From: Diploscapter coronatus
Taxonomy: Eukaryota > Nematoda > Chromadorea > Rhabditida > Rhabditidae
DNA: 64,000 bases
Reading direction: 5' to 3'
Assembly (NCBI GenBank): GCA_964036155.1
Contig: OZ038423.1
Location: 14,151,249 to 14,215,248 of the forward strand
The translations under genes and the position numbers were made by a program. The notes below the pieces were generated by a model. It was given only the letters and a program-made list of their open reading frames with translations. It searched no databases and was not told the DNA's origin. This document shows positions 22,593 through 33,118 of this stretch, in pieces; position 1 is the stretch's first letter, and every line of letters starts with the position of its first letter.

Positions 22593-23157
22593 TTAAAAAA
22601 TCTGTAAAAATTTAGAACATATATTACCGGTTAACATTCCCCCAATAGGGTTCATTCCTAAAAATTTACTCTTGATAGAAAAATAAATCAACAAAAAATT
22701 GACAAACCACCGTATCCCATACCTGAAAATTCATTCTTGATAGAAAAATAAATCAACAAAAAATTGACAAACCACCGTATCCCATACCTGAAAATTCATT
22801 TTTGATAGAAAAATAAATCAACAAAAAATTGACAAACCACCGTATCCCATACCTGAAAATTCATTCTTGATAGAAAAATAAATCAACAAAAAATTGACAA
22901 ACCACCGTATCCATATGGGCTGCTGAAATTCGATTTTAAATACATTATCATTGAAAGTTTTAAATATTGAAGTTTTAACAGACCATGAATGGGTCAAAAG
23001 TAATTATTTTTATTATATCATATCTATTTTCGAATTATATAAACTCTAGTTTTAATTATATCCAGTCTAAAATAACTCACTAATATCCATATTGAGCATC
23101 AATGGCTACAGAGAGCATAGTGATGATGCAAATAACTGCCAAGATTTGGATTTTCAT
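22593..23157 (-). CDS. Gly/Tyr-rich secreted peptide gene with micro-exon array
   Basis: Minus-strand exons are 23157-23081, 22922-22903, 22852-22838, 22787-22773, 22722-22708 and 22657-22593, giving 68 residues. Exon 1 encodes a signal peptide (M-K-I-Q-I-L-A-V... ending A-I-D-A) followed by Q-Y-G-Y. Exon 2 adds S-P-Y-G-Y-G. Exons 3, 4 and 5 are each 15 nt (GTATGGGATACGGTG) and each adds one G-M-G-Y-G pentapeptide in phase. The last exon adds G-M-N-P-I-G-G-M-L-T-G and a short tail. All acceptors are (T)TTTCAG or TTTTTAG; donors of the repeat introns are GTTTGT. The composition matches the YGGYG/GMGYGG peptides of the C. elegans nlp-29-type epidermal antimicrobial family, so a defence role is a reasonable inference. 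Each micro-exon keeps frame, so skipping would change repeat number only. The 3' end is the least certain part. Confidence 0.72.
22671..22914. repeat. 65-bp tandem repeat, about 3.8 copies (exon-intron units)
   Basis: Copies start at 22671, 22736, 22801 and 22866 and are near identical (one visible C/T difference at 22801). Read on the minus strand, each unit is a 15-nt exon flanked by TTTCAG and GTTTGT plus a 50-nt intron of the Gly/Tyr-rich peptide gene. The copy at the right end diverges within its exon, giving exon 2. Confidence 0.95.
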
Positions 23158-23239
23158 TTTCGGGAAAGAAATATTTTAGATTTGATGATTTAGATGAAAA
23201 ATAACTCTAGGTGCGAATCAAATGACTGATATACTGATT

Positions 23240-23245
23240 TGATAA
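23240..23245. promoter_or_regulatory. GATA-factor site upstream of Gly/Tyr-rich peptide gene
   Basis: TGATAA lies about 85 bp upstream of the peptide ATG (23157). It is a common binding core for nematode GATA factors that drive epidermal and gut genes. The match is short, so the assignment rests on position. Confidence 0.3.
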
Positions 23246-24650
23246 ATAGGTATATGTAGGATCCACTCCCTGTATTGTCTCTCAACAACAGAATAATCTT
23301 TTCGTCTCTATTTTCTTCACACTATTTCCAACTGAAATGGAAAAATAGTATGAGAAGAAGGAGAGCGGAAAAGATTTCTTTGCCGCTTAGAAATGGGAAG
23401 AGTAAGATCGGGGACAGTAAAAAGGTGAATTCGTCGAAAACTCGAAGCATTTTTTGTTCTGTTCCCCGAGAAGATCGTCAAGTCACAATATCATCGGTCA
23501 TTGACGCAATTTGATGACCGATGGGGTTATTAATGATCTTCTGATTGATATTGTTTGGAAAACTAGAAAAAAAAACTCATGTCAACAAGAAGATGAGATA
23601 GAATTGGAGAAGAAAATCATTAAGCATTGTCTATATCAAGTGATTATTATTTCGTAGTTCTTATTTTCTTTTAGTTTTCAAATAAAGCGTCAGAGTTATT
23701 AACGATCTTCTTACTTGATGTTTGGGTTTATTGTATCTAGGGAAAGTCACGTTTTTTGTGTACTCAAAAAATCAGACAATAATAAATAATATGATGTGAT
23801 TCACCAGAAAATATCAGCTAGTCAAGCGTTGATTTGAAAAAAAAATAGAAATGAAAAAAGAAATTCTGAACTAATTGACTTTTATTACTTTGATTAGACA
23901 ATTGCCTGGAGTCGAATATAATTAATCAAAATGACAATGACATTGAGAAATATGGAACTTTTCTGCAATTTTCATGTCCGGTCACAATTTTTATATTTGT
24001 CCTAGACAAAGGAACTGCAAGACTCGTTTCTTATCTGGCCTGAAAAATGGATTTCAGCAAGCTAGAAATTACATCACGATCTTTTTATTGAAAGAAAATG
24101 CCGTAATAATATTCATTATTTCAAAATATCGATTTTTAGTTGATATAGCGACCAAAGCGTAATATGAAAGAAAGAAAGAAAAATTGTAACATTCCAATTG
24201 AAACAATATAAAATCTCAGCTGGATTGGTACATAACAAGCGAGTGAGCTAGCATTATATCAAAATATATAGGGTGATGCAAAACCTGCTCGTCACTGTAG
24301 GTTTCGGGGTGTTAGGACGACTTTTGAAATTTGACCCCCAGGTTTCGGTATCCAGACCCAAACTTGAATATATCGGAAAAAGCCTGGAATCATGATTTTC
24401 GATAGTTAACATGAAAAAAGCCTCGAAAAAACCGAAACTTGTCATTGGTAACCTTTTAGTTGAACCTCTCGAAAAGTCTTAAACAAATTAAGCCTTATTT
24501 TTGCAATAATCATAATGATTTATAAAATGCTCCATGAATAACGATCAATATTTAACGTCAAAGTCACCTTATTCTTGTTCTTTTCGAATTTAGTTAACAA
24601 TTCGTCATTTATCATCAATAGTTATAAAATTTCCATTGTTTATTGATTTA
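23246..24650. other. Intergenic, no gene seen
   Basis: AT-rich, with a purine-rich patch at 23340-23430 and a GAAA repeat near 24165-24182. A GC-richer stretch at 24280-24440 has an open frame on the minus strand but no recognisable product. Confidence 0.45.
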
Positions 24651-25208
24651 TTATTGCTCTTTTTCGCCCAAACACACACATTTTCCACACGGGTAAGTAG
24701 GCCAATAGGCCCTCTTCATGTAGCAGCACTTTCCGTTGCAACTTACTGTTTCGTGCATGCATTGCATTTTCCTGGTTGATCCATCAGCACGCTGAAATTA
24801 TGCAGCTATTTGAAACACAAACGTGTCAGGGCGAATTTTTCCTTTCATTTTCAGATTCGAATTTGTAAAACCGCAAAATATGGATCTGATAGTAGAGAGC
24901 GCAAGTGCTTTTTCAAATTTGGTGTTGGTGATATTATGGTGTGTTCATACTCCGCTCATGCTCACGTGAGCAAAAGGAAATCCTACGTGATTTAAATGAA
25001 GTTAATAAAATTGATGGGTAAAATAATGTTTAATTATTGTGTTAAAGTGAAAAATGTAATACGTGCAAAAATCGATAAATTATTAGATAAGAATGAATTA
25101 ATAACCAACCTTTCGGCGTTCCAAAGTATTTAATCGAGGTAATCTATGCTCGAAAGCACTAACAGTTAGAATCAAAGCAAACGAAATAAACAATACCAGG
25201 AATTTCAT
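24651..25208 (-). CDS. Cysteine-rich secreted prepropeptide (79 aa)
   Basis: Two minus-strand exons (25208-25110 and 24791-24651) join in phase 0 through GTTGGT and ATTTCAG. Exon 1 encodes a signal peptide (M-K-F-L-V-L-F-I-S-F...) and a short pro-region. The exon junction creates R-R-K-R, a furin/kex2-type cleavage site. Exon 2 then encodes a compact cysteine-rich domain with spacing C-x6-C-x3-C-C-x11-C-x2-C-x-C and ends L-G-E-K-E-Q. The adjacent C-C pair recalls small disulfide-knotted peptides, but seven Cys is an odd number and I do not recognise the family. Processing by a proprotein convertase to a mature peptide of about 45 residues is inferred. It lies next to another small secreted peptide gene (22593), so this may be a defence or signalling peptide region. 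Confidence 0.7.
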
Positions 25209-26568
25209 GTTCAGTTCAAAATCTAACCAGAAAAGTAGTTCTCTATTTTATATTTAAAATCTATCGATTTATCACGTATCTGTAATGATATGCATGAATT
25301 TCAGACCATCTACACTCACGTGTGAAATTTCATAATTTGGTTGTTATTTTTCATTTTTTTCATAATTCCATATAATAAAATTAGCCATTATTTTTCTGTG
25401 ATGTGCACATGCGATCTGTAAATGCAGACGGTTACCAATAGCAACAGTACAACGTAGGAGTTTGTGCTCGTGAAAATTTTATGAGACGACGCTTTTAGAC
25501 ATACTAAAATATTTTCTTCTGATTTTCTCACTTTGTAAAAATATAGTCAAAAAATCTAACTTTATCTCTCTCTCTTTAATATAGAATAAAGAATTTTGTT
25601 CGTTTGGAATTTACGATCTATCATATTCAAAATTTGATAAGAATTTTATATCGTCACCTTTGTAAAAAGTGGGGAAGTTGTATTTACTGTGAAGAAGTTT
25701 ATTGCATAAAGAATGTTAACATTTATCGATCATTAATTGTCCTTGTAGTCATATTCTCATTTTTGAACGGTTTTTGATCATCCTCAAACATAGGAATGCA
25801 TACGAAATACTTGAAAATATCATTCCCGATTTTCCCTTTCATGACTATTGATTTCATATTTTCATGAAGTCGTTGTCTTCATTTTCATTTATGTTCATAT
25901 TTATTTAGTTGGATTGGATAATAAACTCCACATTTAAAAGTATGAAATTTTGTTTTGATTATTTTCACGTTTTATTAAATTTTTATGCTCCCCAAAAATG
26001 AATTTTATGGTTAGACTATGTTCCAATGGTTTAAATTTAGCAAATAACAGATTCTCGTTAGTCTCTTATGAGTAAGATCGATCTTTTCTACCTAAAAAGT
26101 AAAGATTTGGTATTCAATATCACTTCGTATATGTATAATTTTCCGTTTTCGATATTGTTAATTTTGCCATCCTTTTTCAGAAGCATCATAAATTTCATAT
26201 ACTTCGAAAAAATTACGCATTTCCCAAGTCTTATTTTATTTATGCAATAATTTTTTTTTTTATAAAAAATGTTCCATTATTTTCTTGCAAATTAAATTTT
26301 TACCGCGTTCTCATCTTAATTATTTTCATTAGTGTTTCAGATTAAAAGGGGCATATTTTGTTGCTTCAAGAATATGGCTTTAGCGTCATCTTTGACCAAA
26401 GAAAATAAAATCGATTGACTTTCATTCTAATAGAATTTTACTTGCAGTTTATCCTACTTTCTACTTCTCAAAGCGGTCACATTTGAATAGGGGTTTCGGA
26501 GAAAGTTTTCCGGTAAAACACCTTTTCATTTGATTAATCTCGACAATTTCTATTTTAGACATTAGTTT
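25209..26568. other. Intergenic, no gene seen
   Basis: AT-rich. A palindromic GTTACCAATAGCAAC at about 25430-25445 resembles an RFX X-box with one extra central base. No coding sequence could be supported. Confidence 0.45.
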
Positions 26569-29500
26569 ATGCGTGACAAATTGATTGTCCTTCCAACATC
26601 AAATGAGGAAACGTCGAAAAAATCACATAATTATCACCAAATGAATAAACCGAATCAAAATCCCAACAAACGAAGTGATTTACAGGTAATTTTCATATGC
26701 AATCCTCAAAAATAACCAGTTTTAGGGTATTCGCGGTATCGCAATATTATCCGTTCTAGGATTCCATTTCTACCCCCAGTATTTTCCGAATGGATACTTT
26801 GGAGTTGATCAGTAATTTATCATCAGTAGAAATTTGTAATTTTATCAAATTTCAGATTTTTCGTATTGTCGGGATTTTTGATGACAATGATATTCGGGTC
26901 GAAGCCAGTCAGTCGAAAATCGATTTTTCAGTTCTATTATCGACGCATCAAACGGATTATTCCCCTTTATGCGTTTATCGTTTTTATTGGTAAGCTGCTT
27001 TTTTGGAATAAATAACTGAATTGTAGAATTAATAGCGTTTTAACAGACGATTTTAAGTCTTTGAAGAATTTAAAAACATCCATCTATTAAAAAACGTCTA
27101 TAAAAACAATGAATTTTAGTTTTATCATGCGTGTTGTTATTCTTCCCTCATCTATTTGTGCAATTGAATTCCTTATCATCACTCCGTGCAATAAGCTTTA
27201 CATCGAATGTGATTATGCGTTCGGATGATCATAATTATTTTATTATGGTAAGTCTTTAGGTTTCTTTTCAAAAATATGATTTTGACGATCCTAAATTTTT
27301 TTATTTTAAACTTTCTCGAAATATAATTTAGCTAAAACAAGCTGAAGATGTCTTCACTCACACCTGGTCTTTATCAGTCGAAATTCAATTCTACCTTTTT
27401 GTGCCCATGATTTTCGTTATTTATCAGGTAAAATCTCTATATTTTGAAAATGAACACGTATTTCAGTATATTTGTTCAAGAGAAATGACACAGTTTGCTC
27501 ACCTATATTTGACTGTTCTGGCCGTTTTATCACTACTTTATCACTTATTTGCATCAGAAACAATATCATTCAACAGGTAATTTTATGGTGATAAAATTTG
27601 ACTAAACTATGACCGATCGAAAAAACTTGTGAAAATTTTGGGAATTTATCACAAATAAAAATATTTCAGCGTATTCGCACGATTCTGGCAATTTTACATT
27701 GGTATCGAATCGTATTTCCTTTCGCAATTGTTGGAGAATCAAAAATCGAACCATAATACGATTCTAAACCTCGAGAATCTACCATTTCTTGAAGGAATTT
27801 CGGATGAAGAGAATAGTGCGAATGATGAGGATGATGAAAATTTTCTAAAAGATATCAATATTCGAAGTAACACAATTTAAAAATTTCTACGGATAATGAT
27901 TGATATTTTAGAACCCAAAAATAGAATATTATGCTTCAATTACAACTGCATCCATCATTTTCAATATGGGTTCTTCTTGATGCTGCTTATGTTGATTTCA
28001 TTCCTTCCAATTCCATTATTAGCTTCACCAGCACGCATTTTGTCAACTATTGCCACTAGTGCTGTTATTTTGACAGGAACTTCGTATGGGGAGAAGAATG
28101 TTCTGACTAATAAGTAAGTTTCGAGATTCGCTCTGAAGCAAATTACGTTTTCTGAAAATTCTATTGGGATCTTTTCCCAAATTTAATTTCAACATTTTAG
28201 GCATCTAGTATTGATCGGTGATATCTCGTATGCTTTATATCTAATCCACTGGCCGATAGTCGTTTGGATCAAATTCAGCTATCCCGAAGAGTTGAAATGT
28301 GGTGCGCTTTTAAAGTTGAATTGAAATAACTCTGCGTTTAATATATCATTGATTTTGCCGATAACATCCCAACACTTGGAACTACTTGTTACTTTCTCAT
28401 TGAAAAATATGAAATTATGCCTTATGCTTTTGCTAAATTATAATTTCAGCCCCATTCTTCGGAATCCTTGCGTCGATATTTTTGGCATACTTGGTCTACA
28501 TGACGTATGAATCATGGTATTTGAAATTGGAAAAACTGCAAATCGCTATTCTAATCGCCATCTTATATGGATTAGTTTTAGCATTAGCTGTAAATTCGGG
28601 TTGATTTTTATCAAAATATCGATAAATAGGGAAAATTCAGAACATATCGAAGGTCTACTAGAACAAACTCAAAATCATACCATAATTGACCATGATAGTG
28701 TGAATATTTCAAGAGGTAAATCTTATTTTTCAATATTGACTTATAGTTTCAAATCTTAGAAGAAGCAATCAAATTGAACCGATATTGGGCCAAGAATGAA
28801 TATAAGATGTTGATCATTCCAAATTGCTATCCCAACAAAACCGAACATGGATTTTGCTCTTTTCCTGTAAAATATTTTATTTTATTTTATTCGTATCAAG
28901 TAAAGCATACATTTTAGTATAATGAAAAAGGAAAATATAGAATTATGGTTTTGGGCAACAGTTATGGCGCAAATATGGGTGAATTGTTCTACGAAACTTT
29001 CGGACGATACGCGAAGAATATGAGCAAATTTACTCATTCATGCAAGTTTCAGAGTATTTTTTATTTTATTTTTTAACTTTAATTTTAGATTGCGAAGTTC
29101 TAGTCGTGGATAAAAAGAATAAGGCTTGTCCTGAAATTGTGGATACTTATTTGTGAGCCATTTTTTATCTTGATAAATTACAAAAAAAAATATATATATA
29201 TAATTCTAGAGAGCAAGCCACGAATTTCAAGCCAGATTTTCTGTTTATTGTTGCAAGAAGTTTTGCCATGAATGAACCTATCGAGGACCCAATCAAAATA
29301 TCGGATGGTAAAATTTTGAAAGAGGCTGTACAACGATTGAAGGTAAAGATTAGATAAGATAATTTTCATTCGTTTAGTTTGTAGAAATACGAAAAATTGG
29401 CAAAATATCACGTATTTATCGTTGGAACTATCCCCGCTCCGATAGACTATTTCCTCACGAAATATACGGATAAAATTGATAAGAAGCAGAATGTCACGAG

Positions 29501-29852
29501 TGTAGGAAAGTTCTTTTTATAGTTTACTTTACTATATATTTAGTCCGAGTTCATCAAGGATAAATCATATCTAAACGGAATTAAGCGGAATTTGGGGCTC
29601 GGGAAACTGTAAGTGTTCGAAATTAGAATAACTTTTCAAATTTAAAACAAATTTAGCTGCTCGAAATGCACGATTTTACCATTCGGCGATCCATTTTTCG
29701 TCATCAAGCCCTATGAGAATCCCCAATTTTTCGACCCAACCACTCTTCTCGGCTATTTTTTCAACGGATTGCACCTCACTCCTGCGGGTCAACAACTACT
29801 CAAACCGGTCTTAGAAAATCAGCTTAGAGATTTTGAAAAGGAATATTTGTAA
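26569..29852 (+). CDS. OAC-type membrane O-acyltransferase with SGNH domain
   Basis: Eighteen exons from 26569-26685 to 29657-29852 give 737 residues in one frame. The N-terminal half is an acyltransferase-3 domain: R-S-D-L-Q-G-I-R-G-I-A at residues 35-45, then H-F-Y-P, G-V-D-Q-F-F-V-L-S-G-F and R-R-I-K-R-I-I-P-L-Y, followed by about ten membrane segments. An acidic loop rich in Glu and Asp (near 27780-27850) sits between membrane segments. The C-terminal half is an SGNH-like domain with G-N-S-Y-G-A-N (Ser about 516) and the H-L-T-P-A-G motif (His about 712). This is the architecture of C. elegans oac genes, which move acyl groups to as yet unknown acceptors at membranes. An in-frame ATG at 26641 is an alternative start; 26569 is preferred because it follows TATTTTAG by ten bases. 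Exon 10 needs its donor at 28600 to keep frame. Confidence 0.92.
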
Positions 29853-30535
29853 TAAATGTGTTTATATGAAAAATGTCTGTAAGTCAGGAACGAGATTGAA
29901 TTCTGATTATAAGTTTTGAAGTTTTACAAATCATTTTTATCGTATACAGTAAGAACTTTCATATGTTATCCTAGGCAATTACTAAATGACGGATGGAGGA
30001 GTCCTATAGTTAGAGAGCGCAAGTCTTTCCCTTTTTGTGAAGTCAAAGTCAAGAAGGCAATTTCGCCATTTTTTAATTTCTAGAAAATTTGTGAAGCTAT
30101 CTTTTCTGATTTTCCTTTTTCCATGTTGGATGTTAAATTAGGAAACATCATTTTTGCAAGGCACGCTCTTCGTTTGACGAAGATTCGTTCACAAAATAGG
30201 TTTTCGAGTATCGTTTCAGAAATTCATATCTTTGGTTACACTGATCCGTTTTTCATGCGGTTTCTTGCTATAAGCTTGATGAGTCTATCAAATTTTGAGA
30301 AAAATACTTCCATGACTCTGCCTTCACATAGGGAATATCACTTGTGCCTTCTATGTATAAGTACGTGAAACCATAAATTTTTCAAAGATTTATTCATTAA
30401 GTCAATTTAGAAAAAAAATGATAATGCATTGTGATATCTTAGTTACGCGTGAGATCCCCCGTTGAAAACTTTGATATTCTTGTTATTCGAAATGAAAATT
30501 GTTCTTGTACAATTTTAAGGGTAAGGAAACTTTGA
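29853..30535. other. Convergent intergenic region
   Basis: It lies between the 3' ends of the OAC gene and phytochelatin synthase. It should hold both 3' UTRs. No gene was supported. Confidence 0.5.
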
Positions 30536-33118
30536 TCAAAGCGCCGTGTCAATTCCACAAGTGCATTCAAATCCATTTTCCGAGGAATAACTGCTTCCCC
30601 CGCTATTCCCGCTGTTGTTGGATCGAATCGATAGGGCTCGATCCAAATTTGGCGGGGGTCGCGAGCAGCACATCATCGTTTGTATTTGGATGTGGAGTTG
30701 ATCTGAAAATAACCATTTTATTTTTTAAAATCAATCATGAAAATCTCTTTACAATTTTTCGAGAAAATATACCATCCCAAGCTAAATTATACTAAGCTTA
30801 TTCAAGTAGATCTTCATTGATTATCTAATTCTACTATGGTCGCAGAACCAATTTAAAATAAATTAATCGAGTGTTTGAAAATTTCTGAAACTTACTAATT
30901 TCATTTCTCGTGTCAGCCGAGAATGATTCGATCTTCTCTCGGGCCATTTCTGCCAGTCGATCATTGCGAGTTGAAGATCCGATCTAGAAATTACTCTTCA
31001 AAAAAATTCTAGTTTTATTAATTTCACCTCATAAGGCCAAGCCAACATCAACGCAGCTACGGAACTCGTTCCGAAAATCTGAGCGATCGGCGTCTTTCTT
31101 AGTTCCGCACAGATTTCCTTACACGCCTCGGAATGTTGGAAGATGCAGTCCTTGCAGAAGGAGTCTTCTTTCTTGCATAGCTGCAAATTAATTAATTTGT
31201 GCAAAAATGAATATCCTAGGAGATTTGAATCAAAAGTTACAATAAGAATATAGTGATATCGCATTACCACTACGCTACTCAGTAACAGTGAGTCGAATGA
31301 AATTTCAGATCAATTTTACTATGAAAGAATTTAAATGTTAACTGATATTGTTTTGCTATTTGAATGGATAACTTTTAAAGGCGAAATTTTGCTTCAAATA
31401 ATACTTGCAATTATAGTGATCATGAAATTTCTACCTGTTGCTGTTGATCGAGATTCTTCTGCGTGCAGCAGAGAGCGTAGTCAGCGAAGCACTGCGCGAA
31501 TCGTCGGCAGACGAGTTGCAATTCCTCGGTCGGGTCAGAGATCGGCTCTTCGAGGAGGAAGTTCTTCCAGGAGATCACGCTCTGGGCGAACTGAAAAAGT
31601 TTAGTTATGAGAGCTATTTGATCTAAATTTAGATCAATATGATAATAATGTGGAAATGAATAGGACTGATAAAATCATGGAGAAGTTTCTTTTTGTGAAT
31701 ATCGTATCTAGTTCCGTGAGTATAAACTATATCAATTTTCAAACAAAAGTCCACTAGCCTGTGCATCGTTGAAACATAGATTAGTCCGCAATGAAAATAT
31801 CACTAACGGTCGAGTATCTTTACGGAGTTTCAGTGTGACGTAGCCTAAAATTATCTATGTTATGTTTCAAAGTTAGCTGTAGCAAGATTCGTTTTCAAAT
31901 TTAATACATGTTATCTTCCAGAATCTCTTTAACATAATAATAATAATAATAGTCAAACTCACCTCTCGATTTCTTGGTGGTATTTTCGATGGAGCACATG
32001 GACTTTCGCAACTGCTTCAAGGTAACCCAATGAGGTGGATATCTGAAAATTAACAGTTTTTGAAAAATAAAATATCCCTTCTTACTTGAATCTCGCCACA
32101 TCCATGATCAACACACTATCTGTAGCGGAATGATACGCGGCAAGAGGTGAGAAGTGCCCGGATCCAGTCTGATCAAGCTGAGCTCGGTCGTATGAGGCAA
32201 CAACGACATCGGTATCACTTCTCACTGATTTGATTAGATTTTCGCGGAAGCGGTTCAGGAAGACTGAAAATTGAATAATAATTTCAGAAAATACCATTAT
32301 ATTGGCGATATTTTATATCACTATGACACGGTAAATAGAGCAATGTATGAGTTTTTCTTTGAATAATTCGTAAAATTTCTAATGTAGTAAGGCATCGTAA
32401 GAAAAATAAAGAAAATAAAATTAAAGAATAGTACGAGATTAAAGATATTACTACCATGCTAACTTCACAAATTTGTGATGTTATTTCATATCGCAGTGAC
32501 GAAATAATACAGTTATAATTGATACTCACAATCAGTATCATTCGCCGTGTAGATCACAGTTTGCAATCGATTGCACGTCGCCAGACATCCGAATTGGGGC
32601 AGATTGATTCCGGTTCTGAAATTTCAGATTCAAATTATTTTAATTTGCAAAATCCACTTTTTCACGTTTTCCAACGGCACGCAACAGTCCAACATCGATT
32701 CATGATAGTATCGCCACGGTGACTTCCAAACTCGCCCAGGATCAACTTCGAGGGAATTTAGGACCATCACTGAAACCATACAGTTTCAAATGAATATTTA
32801 ATTCATGCTACAGAAAACATTATATTTCAAATTGAAAATTCCATGATATTCTACGCAACCAAGTATGTGGTAGTAATTCAATAATTAACCTAATGTACTC
32901 AATCCACAATATGCCGGCTCATCTTGTGTCCGAAAATGTGCCGCTAATTTGAAGTAGATATTTGCATTTCCTGAAGATAAAATTCAATTTTATTTTCAGA
33001 CAATTTGACTACCCTCCAACAAAGACTCTGTAAACATTTTCTTGCCGGCTTCACTGGAAAAGTCGACACATGATTCTGGTAGGGATCGCCGATAGAAGTT
33101 TTTCGCTGTTACAGACAT
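30536..33118 (-). CDS. pcs-1: Phytochelatin synthase
   Basis: Eleven minus-strand exons (33118-33013, 32970-32890, 32769-32658, 32615-32530, 32263-32086, 32042-31963, 31844-31759, 31590-31435, 31180-31028, 30983-30896, 30702-30536) give 430 residues. The catalytic domain begins with the conserved [11 protein letters not shown]. It holds the Cys-His-Asp triad: Cys57 in [11 protein letters not shown], His165 in [11 protein letters not shown] and Asp183 in M-D-V-A-R-F-K-Y-P-P-H-W. The C-terminal part is Cys-rich ([15 protein letters not shown] and a final C-T-C), as in the metal-sensing region of the family. The enzyme joins glutathione units into phytochelatins that chelate cadmium and other metals in the cytosol. 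One intron (31591-31758) appears to use a GC donor. Confidence 0.95.

Noticed and set aside
25430..25445. X-box-like palindrome GTTACCAATAGCAAC
   Set aside because: It has one extra base between half-sites, so it fails the spacing of RTHNYYATRRNRAC, and the nearest gene is not ciliary.
29190..29201. TA-repeat run in the OAC gene
   Set aside because: A short AT repeat inside an intron, with no sign of function.
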